A DNA stretch of 64,000 nt from Candidatus Methanophagales archaeon (GTDB lineage: Archaea > Halobacteriota > Syntropharchaeia > Alkanophagales > Methanospirareceae). Within the stretch, counting starts at the first letter, position 1. The number at the start of each line of letters is the position of its first letter. Position numbers and translations under genes: made by a program. A model generated the notes under the pieces. It saw only the letters and a list, made by a program, of their open reading frames with translations. It made no database searches and was not told the origin of the DNA. This document shows positions 1-8,202 of this stretch, one piece after another. The stretch covers positions 1 to 64,000 of the forward strand of contig JANPRD010000002.1 in assembly GCA_024699715.1 (NCBI GenBank). The letters are read 5' to 3'.

Positions 1-1
1 T

Positions 2-406
2 ATTGACACGGGTCAAAGCCCTCACCCCTATCCAAGCATATTCGGCACGCACAACGGCACAATTATCCCTGCGAATGACATCACAGTGAGCAAAATTTTT
101 ATTTATCCATGCGTTGGAACAGGGGGACATGCTGAATATGTGCGAATATGGGGGAACGGTGTTGACGCTCATGCAACTTGGAATGGCTACGGTGGCGAAG
201 ACTGGAATATCTTGCACTTTAACAGAACTTTCACGCTTGAAGCGGGAAAAGAATACAATTTCACAATAAAGACAGGCTCTTACCCACAAATATTTCACGA
301 GGAAGTGCTTGAGACTTTGGATGGGAGCATCGTGAGATGTGAAGAATTCGTGGATGCGAACGGGAAGAGGCATAAATGGATTCCCGCATTCAAAATATAT
401 GCATAA
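2..406 (+). CDS. C-terminal end of a secreted or surface protein (5' end outside window)
   Basis: The reading frame is open from base 2, so the start lies upstream of the window. The visible 134 residues begin with IDTGQSPHPYPSIFGTHNG and continue through a block rich in Gly, Tyr and Trp to a stop at 404-406. The pattern of a PYPSI.G.HNGTI segment followed by YPC.GTGGH.EY recurs at the C-terminal ends of large predicted surface or PKD-type proteins in methanogen-related archaea; this is recalled, not searched. An internal GTG at 86 could give a 106-residue ORF, but the upstream frame continues in the same style, so a partial gene is the better reading. Function unknown. Confidence 0.6.
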   Translation: MDTGQSPHPYPSIFGTHNGTIIPANDITVSKIFIYPCVGTGGHAEYVRIWGNGVDAHATWNGYGGEDWNILHFNRTFTLEAGKEYNFTIKTGSYPQIFHEEVLETLDGSIVRCEEFVDANGKRHKWIPAFKIYA

Positions 407-410
407 TTTC

Positions 411-1421
411 ATGGGGGCGGAAGGAGAGAGAAGAGAGAGCATTGAGCGTCGGTGTGGAATTCCGCCTGAGGAGCGACCGTTGAATGAGATTTTGCACTGC
501 GGTTTTGTTGTGATTGACAAGCCTGCGGGACCGACATCGCATGAAGTCGTCTTGTGGGTGAAGGAGATTCTTGGCGTGAGAAAAGCATCGCACACAGGCA
601 CGCTTGACCCCAAAGTGACGGGCGTTCTTCCTGTTCTGCTCGGCTCTGCGACGAAATTGATGGATTTTTTCGTCGGAGGAGAGAAGGAGTATGTGTGCGT
701 GATGCATATTCACGATGATTTTAGTGAGGAGGATTTGAAGCGGGTGTGTGAAGAGTTCACTGGGGAGATTTACCAGCGACCGCCGTTGAAGAGTGCGGTT
801 CGCCGTCGCATTCGTGTGCGAAAAGTGCATTACATTCGTGTGAATGAGATTGAGGGGCGTGATGTTTTGCTCACGGTTGGATGCGAAGCAGGCACTTACA
901 TTCGTATGCTCTGCCACCACATCGGGCTTGCTCTCGGCGTCGGCGCTCACATGCTTCAACTACGCAGGACTAAAGCGTTTCCTTTCACAGAAGAGGACTG
1001 CGTCAGACTGCATGACTTGAAGGATGCTTTCGTTTTTTGGGAGGAGAACGGCGAAGCGTCTCTTTTGCGTGAATATGTGCGTCCCGTTGAGGATGCTTTG
1101 TTCCGCATGAATTTGCCTTTTGTTGTTGTGAAGGACACGGCAGTGGACGCAATTTGTCACGGTGCGAGCCTGTATGCACCTGGCGTTTTGAGAGTGAGCG
1201 AGGGCTTGGAGAAAGGCGCCCACAGCATTCTGCTCACGCAGCGTGGCGAAATTATCGCAGTAGGAACGGCGGAAATGAGCGGTGAAGAAATGCTGAACGC
1301 AAGCGAAGGCGTCTGTGTGCGTGTTCATAAGGTGCTACTCAAGCGAAAAACATATCCGAGCGTTTGGAAGAAGCGAAAACAGAAAAAGGAGGAGGCGGAA
1401 GGAAGCGGTAGTGGGGGTTAA
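411..1421 (+). CDS. cbf5: tRNA/rRNA pseudouridine synthase Cbf5 (TruB family, PUA domain)
   Basis: Catalytic subunit of the archaeal H/ACA ribonucleoprotein, which converts uridine to pseudouridine in rRNA and position 55 of tRNA. The TruB core is clear: DKPAGPTSHEV near residue 40 and HTGTLDPKVTGVLPV with the catalytic Asp. GTYIRMLCHHIG and LRRTKAFPF follow, then a C-terminal PUA domain (about 230-310) and a Lys-rich tail. ATG 411 was chosen because the conserved N-terminal segment ending PPEERPL lies downstream of it. ATG 399 is an in-frame alternative that would slightly overlap the upstream gene. Neither has a strong ribosome site. Next to the tRNA-Ser and rps13 genes, the usual archaeal neighbourhood. 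Confidence 0.93.
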   Translation: MGAEGERRESIERRCGIPPEERPLNEILHCGFVVIDKPAGPTSHEVVLWVKEILGVRKASHTGTLDPKVTGVLPVLLGSATKLMDFFVGGEKEYVCVMHIHDDFSEEDLKRVCEEFTGEIYQRPPLKSAVRRRIRVRKVHYIRVNEIEGRDVLLTVGCEAGTYIRMLCHHIGLALGVGAHMLQLRRTKAFPFTEEDCVRLHDLKDAFVFWEENGEASLLREYVRPVEDALFRMNLPFVVVKDTAVDAICHGASLYAPGVLRVSEGLEKGAHSILLTQRGEIIAVGTAEMSGEEMLNASEGVCVRVHKVLLKRKTYPSVWKKRKQKKEEAEGSGSGG

Positions 1422-1474
1422 GGAGGAGGAAGGCAAGAAAAGTTAAATGATTGCGTTGAAAGTTAATAAAGCGT

Positions 1475-1574
1475 GCCGAGGTGGCCGAGCGGACTAAGGC
1501 GCAGGCCTGGAGTGTGTCTCACAGAGAGCCTGTGTCCCGAAAGGGGCGCAAGGGTTCGAATCCCTTCCTCGGCG
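1475..1574 (+). tRNA. tRNA-Ser (GGA) with a 14-nt intron
   Basis: The acceptor stem GCCGAGG (1475-1481) pairs with CCTCGGC (1567-1573) and the discriminator is G. The D arm is 1484-1500. The anticodon stem CAGGC (1502-1506) pairs with GCCTG (1528-1532) only if 14 bases (about 1513-1526) are removed after position 37. That leaves the loop CTGGAGA with anticodon GGA. The excised segment itself folds (TGTG-TCT-CACA), as expected for an archaeal bulge-helix-bulge intron. A long variable arm (GTCCC/GGGGC), the T arm (AAGGG-TTCGAAT-CCCTT) and G73 all fit a type II serine tRNA. The exact splice points could shift by a base. Confidence 0.88.
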
Positions 1575-1645
1575 CTGCATAAGAGAGAAGGAAGATAGAG
1601 CAGTAATGTTTGCGAGCGAGTGTTCGTAAGGAATGAGGTGTAGGT

Positions 1646-2179
1646 GTGGGTGTTGAAATGCCTGATGCGGAAAGCGAAGGGAAAGCGGAAATTGCAGAGG
1701 CGGAGGAAGAGAAGACAGCAGGCGAAGGAGAAGGCGCTGAGCAGTTCAAATACATCGTCAGGCTTCTTGACACGGATTTGGACGGTCACAGGACGGTTGA
1801 GCATGCCCTCTGCGGAATAAAAGGCGTTGGAAGGAGGATTGCTCGTGCAGTCGCAACGATTGCGAGGGTTGACCCGGGGGCGAGAATAGGCTCACTTCCC
1901 GACGAGGCGATTGAGCGATTGCGAGTGGCGTTGGAGAATGTAGAGAAGAGGCTTCCAGATTGGATGCTGAATCGGCGTAAAGACCTGTTCACAGGCGAAA
2001 ACTTGCACATTCTCGGCGCAGAACTGCCTCTTCGCATAAGAGAAGACATCAATTTCATGCGCAAGATTCGCTGCTACCGAGGCATCAGACACGAGCGTGG
2101 CTTGAAAGTCAGAGGTCAGCGGACAAGGTCAACAGGACGCAAGGGTCCCGTTGTGGGCGTCGTGAGAAGGAAAAGATAG
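1646..2179 (+). CDS. rps13: 30S ribosomal protein S13
   Basis: Small-subunit protein of the head, contacting tRNA and the intersubunit bridge. The S13 signature runs through the chain: VRLLDTDLDGHR, GIKGVGRRIA (helix-hairpin-helix), a coiled helical middle, then IRCYRGIRHERGLKVRGQRT and a basic tail. It is 177 residues, longer than most archaeal S13 because of about 30 acidic residues before the core. GTG 1646 is favoured over ATG 1658 because GAGGTG lies 5 nt upstream of the GTG. First gene of the rps13-rps4-rps11-rpoD run. Confidence 0.95.
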   Translation: MGVEMPDAESEGKAEIAEAEEEKTAGEGEGAEQFKYIVRLLDTDLDGHRTVEHALCGIKGVGRRIARAVATIARVDPGARIGSLPDEAIERLRVALENVEKRLPDWMLNRRKDLFTGENLHILGAELPLRIREDINFMRKIRCYRGIRHERGLKVRGQRTRSTGRKGPVVGVVRRKR

Positions 2180-2252
2180 TTTGCGTTGGTGTAGTGGTGT
2201 GTAGTGCATTAGCGGGTAAGTCAAGACGGTGGGAAAAGAAAGGGGATGAGAA

Positions 2253-2840
2253 ATGGGGGACCCAAAGAGGAGTCGTAAGAAGTATGAGAAGCCGAGGAAG
2301 CCGTGGGAGGCAAAGCGCATTCAAGAGGAGCGTGAGATTGTTGAGAAATACGGGCTGAAGAACAAGCGGGAGCTTTGGAGGGCTCTCACTACGGTGAAAA
2401 AATACAGGCGAGAAGCAAGGAAAATACTTGCAGAGATTGCAACGGGAAAAGCCACCGAGCATACAAAACGGAAGGAAAAGGAAATGCTCTCCGCTCTCAT
2501 TCGGCGAGGCATCCTGCGCAAATCCTTGGAGGAGGCGTCGTTGGATGATGTTCTCGGTTTGACCGTTGAGGACTTGCTTGAGCGACGCCTTCAGACGCTT
2601 GTTTTCAAGAAAGGACTGGCAAATTCGCCGAAGCATGCTCGCCAACTGATTGTGCATGGGCATATCTCCGTCGCAGGTCGCAAGGTAACCGTGCCTTCTT
2701 ACATCGTCAGCGTTGATGAAGAGCAGAAAATCGGCTACTACGGTAAAATGGCTCTGGCTGAAGCCACTGCCGCTGAATCCGCATCTGCAACAACAGCGGA
2801 AAGAGCAGCAGAAGAAGGAGAGCATGCGGTAGGAGATTGA
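2253..2840 (+). CDS. rps4: 30S ribosomal protein S4
   Basis: Primary 16S rRNA binder at the five-way junction near the mRNA entry site. The N-terminus MGDPKRSRKKYEKPRKPWE and the S4 RNA-binding domain (about 105-165, RLQTLVFKKGLA...ARQLIVHGHISVAGRKVTVPSY) are typical of archaeal/eukaryotic S4/S9e. The 195-residue chain ends in an Ala/Glu-rich tail that is not part of the core. ATG is preceded by AAAGGGGATGAGAA, a purine-rich ribosome site. Lies between rps13 and rps11. Confidence 0.96.
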   Translation: MGDPKRSRKKYEKPRKPWEAKRIQEEREIVEKYGLKNKRELWRALTTVKKYRREARKILAEIATGKATEHTKRKEKEMLSALIRRGILRKSLEEASLDDVLGLTVEDLLERRLQTLVFKKGLANSPKHARQLIVHGHISVAGRKVTVPSYIVSVDEEQKIGYYGKMALAEATAAESASATTAERAAEEGEHAVGD

Positions 2841-2881
2841 GGGTTAAATTTTGTGAATGGAAGTAAAAGGGAGGGGTAAAA

Positions 2882-3268
2882 ATGGTGGAGAGGAGGGCTG
2901 TTGCTCATATTTACTCATCATTTAACAACACAATTATCACAGTTACGGACATTACAGGTGCGGAAACGCTTGCGAAAGGCTCAGGTGGCATGCTCGCAAA
3001 GGCGGATAGGGACGAAAGTTCTCCTTATATTGCGATGAAACTTGCACTCCAGATTGCAGAGAGGTTGAAAGAAATGGGCATCCGCATGATTGATATTAAG
3101 GTGAGGGCGCCGGGCGGACACCGCTCTCGCTCAACAGGACCGGGCGCTCAAGCAGCAATTCGTGCATTCGCAAGGGCAGGTCTCCGCATCGGAAGGATTG
3201 AGGATGTCACGCCCATTCCACACGACGGCACAAAACGCCCCGGAGGAAAGCGGGGCAGGCGTGTCTGA
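2882..3268 (+). CDS. rps11: 30S ribosomal protein S11
   Basis: Platform protein next to the mRNA exit site. The 128 residues match archaeal S11 throughout: [61 protein letters not shown] and the C-terminal [33 protein letters not shown] precedes the ATG. Rps4 ends about 40 nt upstream and rpoD starts 35 nt downstream, so all three are probably on one transcript. Confidence 0.97.
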   Translation: MVERRAVAHIYSSFNNTIITVTDITGAETLAKGSGGMLAKADRDESSPYIAMKLALQIAERLKEMGIRMIDIKVRAPGGHRSRSTGPGAQAAIRAFARAGLRIGRIEDVTPIPHDGTKRPGGKRGRRV

Positions 3269-3303
3269 AAGGCGGAGTTGCGAGTAGTGAGGGAGCGTGA
3301 AGC

Positions 3304-4202
3304 GTGGAAATGGAGTTGGAGTTTCTTGAGCGTTCTCCGGAGCGAGTTCGTTTTGTGCTTTCAGGAGTTTCAGCGGGTTTTGCGAATTCGCTGCGTAGGG
3401 CGATGATTGCGGAAGTGCCGAAGCTTGCGATTGATGAGGTGGAGATTCACGAGAACTCTTCGCTGCTTTACGATGAGCAGTTGGCGCTTCGTCTCGCTCT
3501 GATTCCGCTCAAGGTCTCACCTTCAGACTTAAGAAATTTCGTGCCTGCGGAGGAGTGCGAGTGTGGCGGAGAAGGTTGTGAGAAGTGCGAGGCGAAGTTG
3601 CGTTTAGAAGCGGTAAGCCCTGAAACGGAAGGCTCAATCACGGTTTATTCTCGTGACTTGGAGTCGCTTGACAGCAGGGTGCGTGTCGCTTACGAGAACA
3701 TTCCGATTGTGAAGCTGTTCTCAAAGGCTCGTGAGGTCGGAACATTCAGAGACATCGCAAGGCAGCGCATATCTTTAGTTGCGAAGGCTCGTCTCGGCAC
3801 AGGAAAAAAACATGCGAAGTGGCAACCCGTGACCGCTTGCGGCTTCAAGAACATGCCGAAGATTGAGATTTCCGATGCGTGCAACGGCTGCGGTCTCTGC
3901 GTGGATGCATGCCCCCGTAACATCCTTTCGGTTGAGCGAGGCGTTGCAGTTGTGAGCGCTGCGGTGAATGAATGCTCCCTCTGCAGGCTCTGCGAGGATG
4001 CTTGCGAGGAGCAAAGGCGATTCGTGTCTCCGCCTCTGAAGACGCTTTCGTGTTTTTCGTTGAGAGCGACGGCTCTCTCCCCGTTGATGAAATCGTTGCG
4101 TCTGCTGCAAGAATAATGCAAAAGAAATGTGAAGATTTCATTGCTGAGATTGAAAGGATTGAGGAAGAGGGAGTTGATGTTGAGGAAAGTGAGGGTGAAT
4201 AG
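3304..4202 (+). CDS. rpoD: RNA polymerase subunit D with ferredoxin domain (frameshifted near 4012)
   Basis: Archaeal counterpart of bacterial alpha and eukaryotic Rpb3; it pairs with RpoL to start polymerase assembly. The core (SGVSAGFANSLRRAMIAEVP, then AIDEVEIHENSS) is followed by an inserted ferredoxin domain. That domain has two complete four-Cys sets, CNGCGLCVDACPRN (about 196-209) and CSLCRLCEDACE, consistent with two [4Fe-4S] clusters. Read straight, the frame runs to 4116 with non-family residues after CEEQRR. One base back, from about 4012, the frame gives AKAIRVSASEDAFVFFVESDG and a proper acidic C-terminus ending at 4202. One base is therefore missing near 4010-4014, either a sequencing error or a real mutation. 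The start is GTG at 3304 just after a purine-rich stretch. Confidence 0.9.
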
Positions 4203-4262
4203 GTGAATGAGTGAATGAGTGAGGATGTAAGGAAAGGCGAAAAATCAGGAAAGTGAGGGGTA

Positions 4263-4544
4263 ATGATAGAGAAAGAGGATATTGAGCATTTGTGTTGGCT
4301 TGCGAGGATTGAATTGAGCGATGAGGAGAAGGAGAAGTTCGCAGAGCAGTTGAGCGAGATTCTTGAATTCTTTTCCATTTTGGATGAGGCTGAAACGGAG
4401 GGAGTTGAGCCGACTTTTCATGCTGTTGGTGTGAAAAATGTGATGCGAGCGGACGAGGTTGAGCCTTCGCTTCCGCAGGAAGAGGCGTTGAGGAATGCAC
4501 CGAGGCGTGAGAACGGATATTTCAAAAGCCCACGAATTCTTTGA
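4263..4544 (+). CDS. gatC: Asp/Glu-tRNA amidotransferase subunit C
   Basis: Small subunit of GatCAB, which converts Asp-tRNA(Asn) and/or Glu-tRNA(Gln) to the amidated forms. The 93 residues fit GatC length and pattern: MIEKEDIEHLCWLARIELSDEEKEKF, FSILDEAETEGVEPTFHAV, and the DEVEPSLPQEEALRNAPRRENGYFKSPRIL end that wraps GatA. GTGAGGGG precedes the ATG. No gatA or gatB is in the window. It sits where most euryarchaea continue the rpoD operon with rpl18e and rpl13. Confidence 0.92.
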   Translation: MIEKEDIEHLCWLARIELSDEEKEKFAEQLSEILEFFSILDEAETEGVEPTFHAVGVKNVMRADEVEPSLPQEEALRNAPRRENGYFKSPRIL

Positions 4545-4690
4545 GAGAACGGGAGCCAGTGAAATGGCAGGAGCGGGCAACAAGCGAAAAGCAGGAAGAG
4601 CAGAAAGAGGAGCGGTAGGCAAGGGAATGGCGGAAGAAGAGGAGGAAATAGCGAGGGAAGAGGAGTTAAAGGAGAGTTTGTGAGGCGGTT

Positions 4691-6055
4691 TTGAGCAGAA
4701 TAAAGCCATCTAAGGAGGAAATTCAGCGAGTTAAGGATGCAACAGAGCAGATTATCAGGCGGATAAACGAGAAGGCTCGTGAATATGGCATTCCTGCGAG
4801 GGCGATATGCGTGGGTTCTGTTGCGAGAAACACTTGGATTCGTGGCGAAGAGGATATTGACATATTTATTTTGTTCCCTGAAGAGTTCTCGGAGGAGGAG
4901 TTGCGTTCTGAAGGTTTGAGACTTGCGAAGAGCGTCGCATCTGAATACGAGGAGCGTTACGCATCGCATCCTTACATTCACGCTTTCTTTGAGTTTCCTG
5001 TTGGTAAGAATGAAGAGGAGAAGCGAGTGGAGGCGGATTTAGTGCCTTGCTTTGCGGTGCGAAGTGCGTCTGCGATAAAATCAGCGGTAGACCGCACACC
5101 TTTCCACAACGACTATTTGAAGGAGCGAATAAAGGGATTGGAGGACGATGTTCTGTTGTTGAAGCAGTTTTTGCGTGCCTTAGACATTTACGGCTCCGAA
5201 CTGAAGACGATGGGCTTCTCAGGTTATCTATGTGAGCTGCTAATTTTACATTACGGCTCGTTTATTAATTTGTTAAAGGAAGCATCCCACTGGAAATTCG
5301 GCACACGCATAGACATTGAGAAGCATGGAACATACAAAAGCGAGGGAAAAGAGCCTCTAATTGTGATAGACCCTGTTGACCCGAAGAGGAATGTTGCCGC
5401 AGCGCTCTCAACATTCGCTTTCTGCAGGTTCATAGACGCAGCCCGCTCTTTCTTGCGGAAGCCTTCGCAAAGATTCTTCTTCACAGAGGCAGAGGAGGCG
5501 GAAATGAGCAAAGAGGCGTTTCTACGCAAGGTGAAAGAGCGAGGCACGGACTTCGTGATGCTCGTATTTGACGCTCCACCGGTCGTGGATGACATCCTTT
5601 TTCCGCAGTTGCGTAAAGCAGCAATTTCCGTTCGTAAGTTAATAGAGAGGAACGAGTTTGTTGTTTTTCGGCACGATTTCGGCGCAGAAGGGGGGAAAGC
5701 ATTCCTGCTTTTTGAAGTATTTGGCGAGCTTCCTGCGATTCAGAGGCGAGAAGGTCCTCCTGTTACTGTTAAAGTGCATGCTGAACGCTTCAAAAGGAAG
5801 CATCTCGCACTCAATCACATCGTTAGGATTGACGAAAATGGTAGGCTTTTCGCAGAATTTGAGCGTAAATATCGTTCTGTCGTTGAATTACTTTCGGATA
5901 AGAGGAACTTGCTTGGCTGTTCTCTCGGAAAGCATGTCAGCGAAGCGATTGAAAGCGGCTACAAAGTCCTGAAGAATGAGGAAATTGAATTTTTTGAGGG
6001 CATCGGAAAGTTCTTCAAAAGATATTTCAGCTCAACAGTCTCAAATGATGTATGA
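4691..6055 (+). CDS. cca: CCA-adding enzyme (class I tRNA nucleotidyltransferase)
   Basis: Adds or repairs the 3'-CCA of tRNA without a nucleic acid template. The class I head motif VGSVARNTWIRGEEDIDIF (about 42-60) carries the metal-binding Asp pair. The middle contains the archaeal central domain and the C-terminal tail domain; 454 residues is the usual size. The start is TTG 4691; no ATG is close in frame, and an Asp/Glu-rich region without family features lies before it. The 3' end overlaps the start of the next methyltransferase gene by about 11 nt, which suggests coupled translation. Confidence 0.93.
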   Translation: MSRIKPSKEEIQRVKDATEQIIRRINEKAREYGIPARAICVGSVARNTWIRGEEDIDIFILFPEEFSEEELRSEGLRLAKSVASEYEERYASHPYIHAFFEFPVGKNEEEKRVEADLVPCFAVRSASAIKSAVDRTPFHNDYLKERIKGLEDDVLLLKQFLRALDIYGSELKTMGFSGYLCELLILHYGSFINLLKEASHWKFGTRIDIEKHGTYKSEGKEPLIVIDPVDPKRNVAAALSTFAFCRFIDAARSFLRKPSQRFFFTEAEEAEMSKEAFLRKVKERGTDFVMLVFDAPPVVDDILFPQLRKAAISVRKLIERNEFVVFRHDFGAEGGKAFLLFEVFGELPAIQRREGPPVTVKVHAERFKRKHLALNHIVRIDENGRLFAEFERKYRSVVELLSDKRNLLGCSLGKHVSEAIESGYKVLKNEEIEFFEGIGKFFKRYFSSTVSNDV

Positions 6056-7178
6056 ACTCATAGCGACGACAGTCAGGGGTTTAGAAGAGATTGCGATAAA
6101 TGAAGTGGAAGAATTAGTGGGTGTGAAAGCGGAGAGAGATACGCTTACAACTGTCGGAGGTCAAGGTAGAATAAAATTTAAAGCGGATGAAAAGGCGATT
6201 TTCACGCTGAACTACTGCTCAAATTCGCTTCATAGGGTCATCATACTGCTGAATTATGGAGAGTTTTCAACGCTTCACGAAATATACGAGGCAACAAAGG
6301 AAATAGACTTTGCGAAATTCATCAGTGAGGAGCAAACATTTGCGGTCGTCGCCTCAAGGTTCGCAACGCAAGGCTCACATGATTTCACATCTTTAGATGT
6401 CGCATCGCAAGTGGGTCAAGGGGTCATTGATTCATTTTCTGAAAGCACAGGAAAGCGTTTGAAGGTGAATTTGAAGCATCCTGATGTTGTTATTTCCGCA
6501 GGTGTCGTCGATAATAGGTTCTGGATAGGCATAGATACAACAGGTGAATCGTTACACAAGCGAAAATACCGTGTGTATCAGCATCCTGCACCGCTTAAAG
6601 CATCAATAGCATACGCAATGGTCAGAATTTCAGCGTGGAAATCGCATGAGAAATTCATAGACCCCTTCTGCGGCTCAGGCACAATTCCGATAGAGGCTGC
6701 GAGATACGCATGCAAAATGCCTAATTTCTTGCGAGATTTCCTCTTCTGGCGCTTGAAATTCCTACCTTTAGATGCATTTAGAGAGGAAAAGGAGCGTGTA
6801 GATGAGAGAATTGAGCATAAAAATTTGGAAATTTACGGCAGTGATGTCTCACCAAAGCATGTAGAAGGTGCGAGAATGAATGCGGATGCGGCGAGAGTGA
6901 GCGTAAAATTCTTTGAAGGGGATGCAACAAAGATAAAATTGGACTACGACAGGATTGTTGCGAACCTTCCATTCGGATTAAGGTTCGGAAGTCCGAAGAA
7001 AGTGGCAAAACTCTACAAAAATTTCATCCAAAATTTGAAAGAATACCATTGGAAGAGGGCTGTTCTGCTCACAGCATCACAAAAATTGCACGATTTAGCG
7101 GTAAATTACTTCAAAGTTCGCAAAATGGACATCATATATGGAAAACTCCCCTCTTTTATCATCATTTGTGAGCGTTAA
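6045..7178 (+). CDS. THUMP-domain tRNA (guanine-N2)-methyltransferase, Trm14-like
   Basis: An N-terminal ferredoxin-like/THUMP region (about 1-160) is followed by a Rossmann methyltransferase with the SAM motif DPFCGSGTIPIEAARYA. The catalytic motif is NLPFG rather than NPPY; this variant is known in the Trm14/TrmN family that makes m2G at position 6 of tRNA, so Trm14 is the likely role. ATG 6045 (or 6048) lies inside the cca stop region. The 23 residues upstream in the same frame duplicate the cca coding region and are not used. 377 residues. Confidence 0.85.
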   Translation: MMYELIATTVRGLEEIAINEVEELVGVKAERDTLTTVGGQGRIKFKADEKAIFTLNYCSNSLHRVIILLNYGEFSTLHEIYEATKEIDFAKFISEEQTFAVVASRFATQGSHDFTSLDVASQVGQGVIDSFSESTGKRLKVNLKHPDVVISAGVVDNRFWIGIDTTGESLHKRKYRVYQHPAPLKASIAYAMVRISAWKSHEKFIDPFCGSGTIPIEAARYACKMPNFLRDFLFWRLKFLPLDAFREEKERVDERIEHKNLEIYGSDVSPKHVEGARMNADAARVSVKFFEGDATKIKLDYDRIVANLPFGLRFGSPKKVAKLYKNFIQNLKEYHWKRAVLLTASQKLHDLAVNYFKVRKMDIIYGKLPSFIIICER

Positions 7179-7280
7179 GGGATATTTCCCCCCCTTTATG
7201 CATGATGCGGTGATGCGAGGCGTGCATATATTTGAGTGCATGACGAAAAAAATTCAGCAAATTTTAAATACTCATTGCAC

Positions 7281-7292
7281 TTTCTATATAAG
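7281..7292 (+). promoter_or_regulatory. TATA-like boxes upstream of the DUF47 gene
   Basis: The stretch 7261-7292 holds two AT-rich boxes, ATTTTAAATA (7261-7270) and CTATATAAG (7284-7292), before a purine-rich leader and the GGAGGTG ribosome site of the next gene. They are good candidates for the promoter of the phosphate-transport pair. Which box is used cannot be told from sequence. Confidence 0.45.
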
Positions 7293-7384
7293 TAGAGAGG
7301 CGAATATGTATGTGGTGGTGCGGAGCTGAGGAAGCGGGGAGTGAGAGAAGCGGGAGTGAGAGAGTGGGGGTGGAGGTGCGTTTC

Positions 7385-8062
7385 ATGAGGGCTTTGCGAG
7401 CTTTCTGTGTGTTCGGTGCGGTATTGGAGAAGTTTCTGCCTCGTGAGAGGAAGTTTTTTGACCTTCTTGAGGGGCTTGCTGCGAAGGCGGTGCGTGCTGC
7501 TGAGATGCTTGACTCGCTGGATTCTGCGTCGCTTGAGCGAGTGAGCAAGGATTTGCGCATGATTGAAGAGGAGGCGGATGAGATTGTGCATCAAATCATT
7601 CAGGGATTGCTATATGACCACACACGAGTTACGGAGGAGAAGGGCGACATCAGATACTTCGCTCACAACCTTGATAATGTCGTAGACGGCATTGAGAAGG
7701 CGGTATCTCGCCTCGCATTCGTGGAATTTCGTGAGATTCCCGAGCCTGTCAGGGATTTCTCGCCCATTATTTTGGAAGCGACGAGAGAGATTCAGCGAGG
7801 CGTTTTATGCCTTCGTTCGCTGAGAGAGGACTGTGAGACGCTTGAGACGTGCTGCGTTCGCATAAATGAGTTGGAGAACAAAGCGGACATTCTGAACCGG
7901 AAATGGCTCAAAGCACTGATGACCGCTCCTATCAGCGATGCGAATGAATTGCAGAGGCGTATTTTGCTGAAAGAGGTCGTGGACATCCTTGAGGACACGA
8001 TGGACCAGTGCGAGGATGTCGCAAATATCCTTGAGACTTTCAGAGTGAAGGGCGGAATTTGA
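7385..8062 (+). CDS. DUF47/PhoU-like regulator of the Pit phosphate transporter
   Basis: A 225-residue helical protein of the DUF47 family (PhoU-related). It has an FxxLLEGLAAKAVRAAEML start, repeated E/D-rich helices with metal-ligand-like motifs, and the EEEADEIVHQIIQ and DNVVDGIEKAVSRL blocks. Such proteins are almost always encoded next to a Pit-type transporter and are thought to gate it; here the transporter follows at 8203. ATG 7385 was chosen because GGAGGTG sits 6 nt upstream. The longer frame from 7310 is low-complexity Gly/Ser/Glu. Confidence 0.85.
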   Translation: MRALRAFCVFGAVLEKFLPRERKFFDLLEGLAAKAVRAAEMLDSLDSASLERVSKDLRMIEEEADEIVHQIIQGLLYDHTRVTEEKGDIRYFAHNLDNVVDGIEKAVSRLAFVEFREIPEPVRDFSPIILEATREIQRGVLCLRSLREDCETLETCCVRINELENKADILNRKWLKALMTAPISDANELQRRILLKEVVDILEDTMDQCEDVANILETFRVKGGI

Positions 8063-8202
8063 CGCTTTTTCGTGCAACAGAGCGGAGAGCAAGCAGCAGA
8101 GCGGAACGGAGAATGTGGAGAAGGAGAGGAGGAGAAGCAGGGAGGCGTAGGAGAGGGCGTGAGAGGGCGTAGCAGGTGTGAAGAGAGCGTCGTGAGAGGA
8201 GT

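Noticed and set aside
4495-4683. Small ORF (62 codons, or 39 from ATG 4564) between gatC and cca
   Set aside because: It overlaps the end of gatC, is nearly all Glu, Lys, Ala and Gly, and has no ribosome site or recognised pattern; it looks like purine-rich spacer.
8063-8202. Spacer between the DUF47 and Pit genes inspected for a terminator or RNA
   Set aside because: Only purine-rich GAG/GGAG sequence; no stem or box is convincing.
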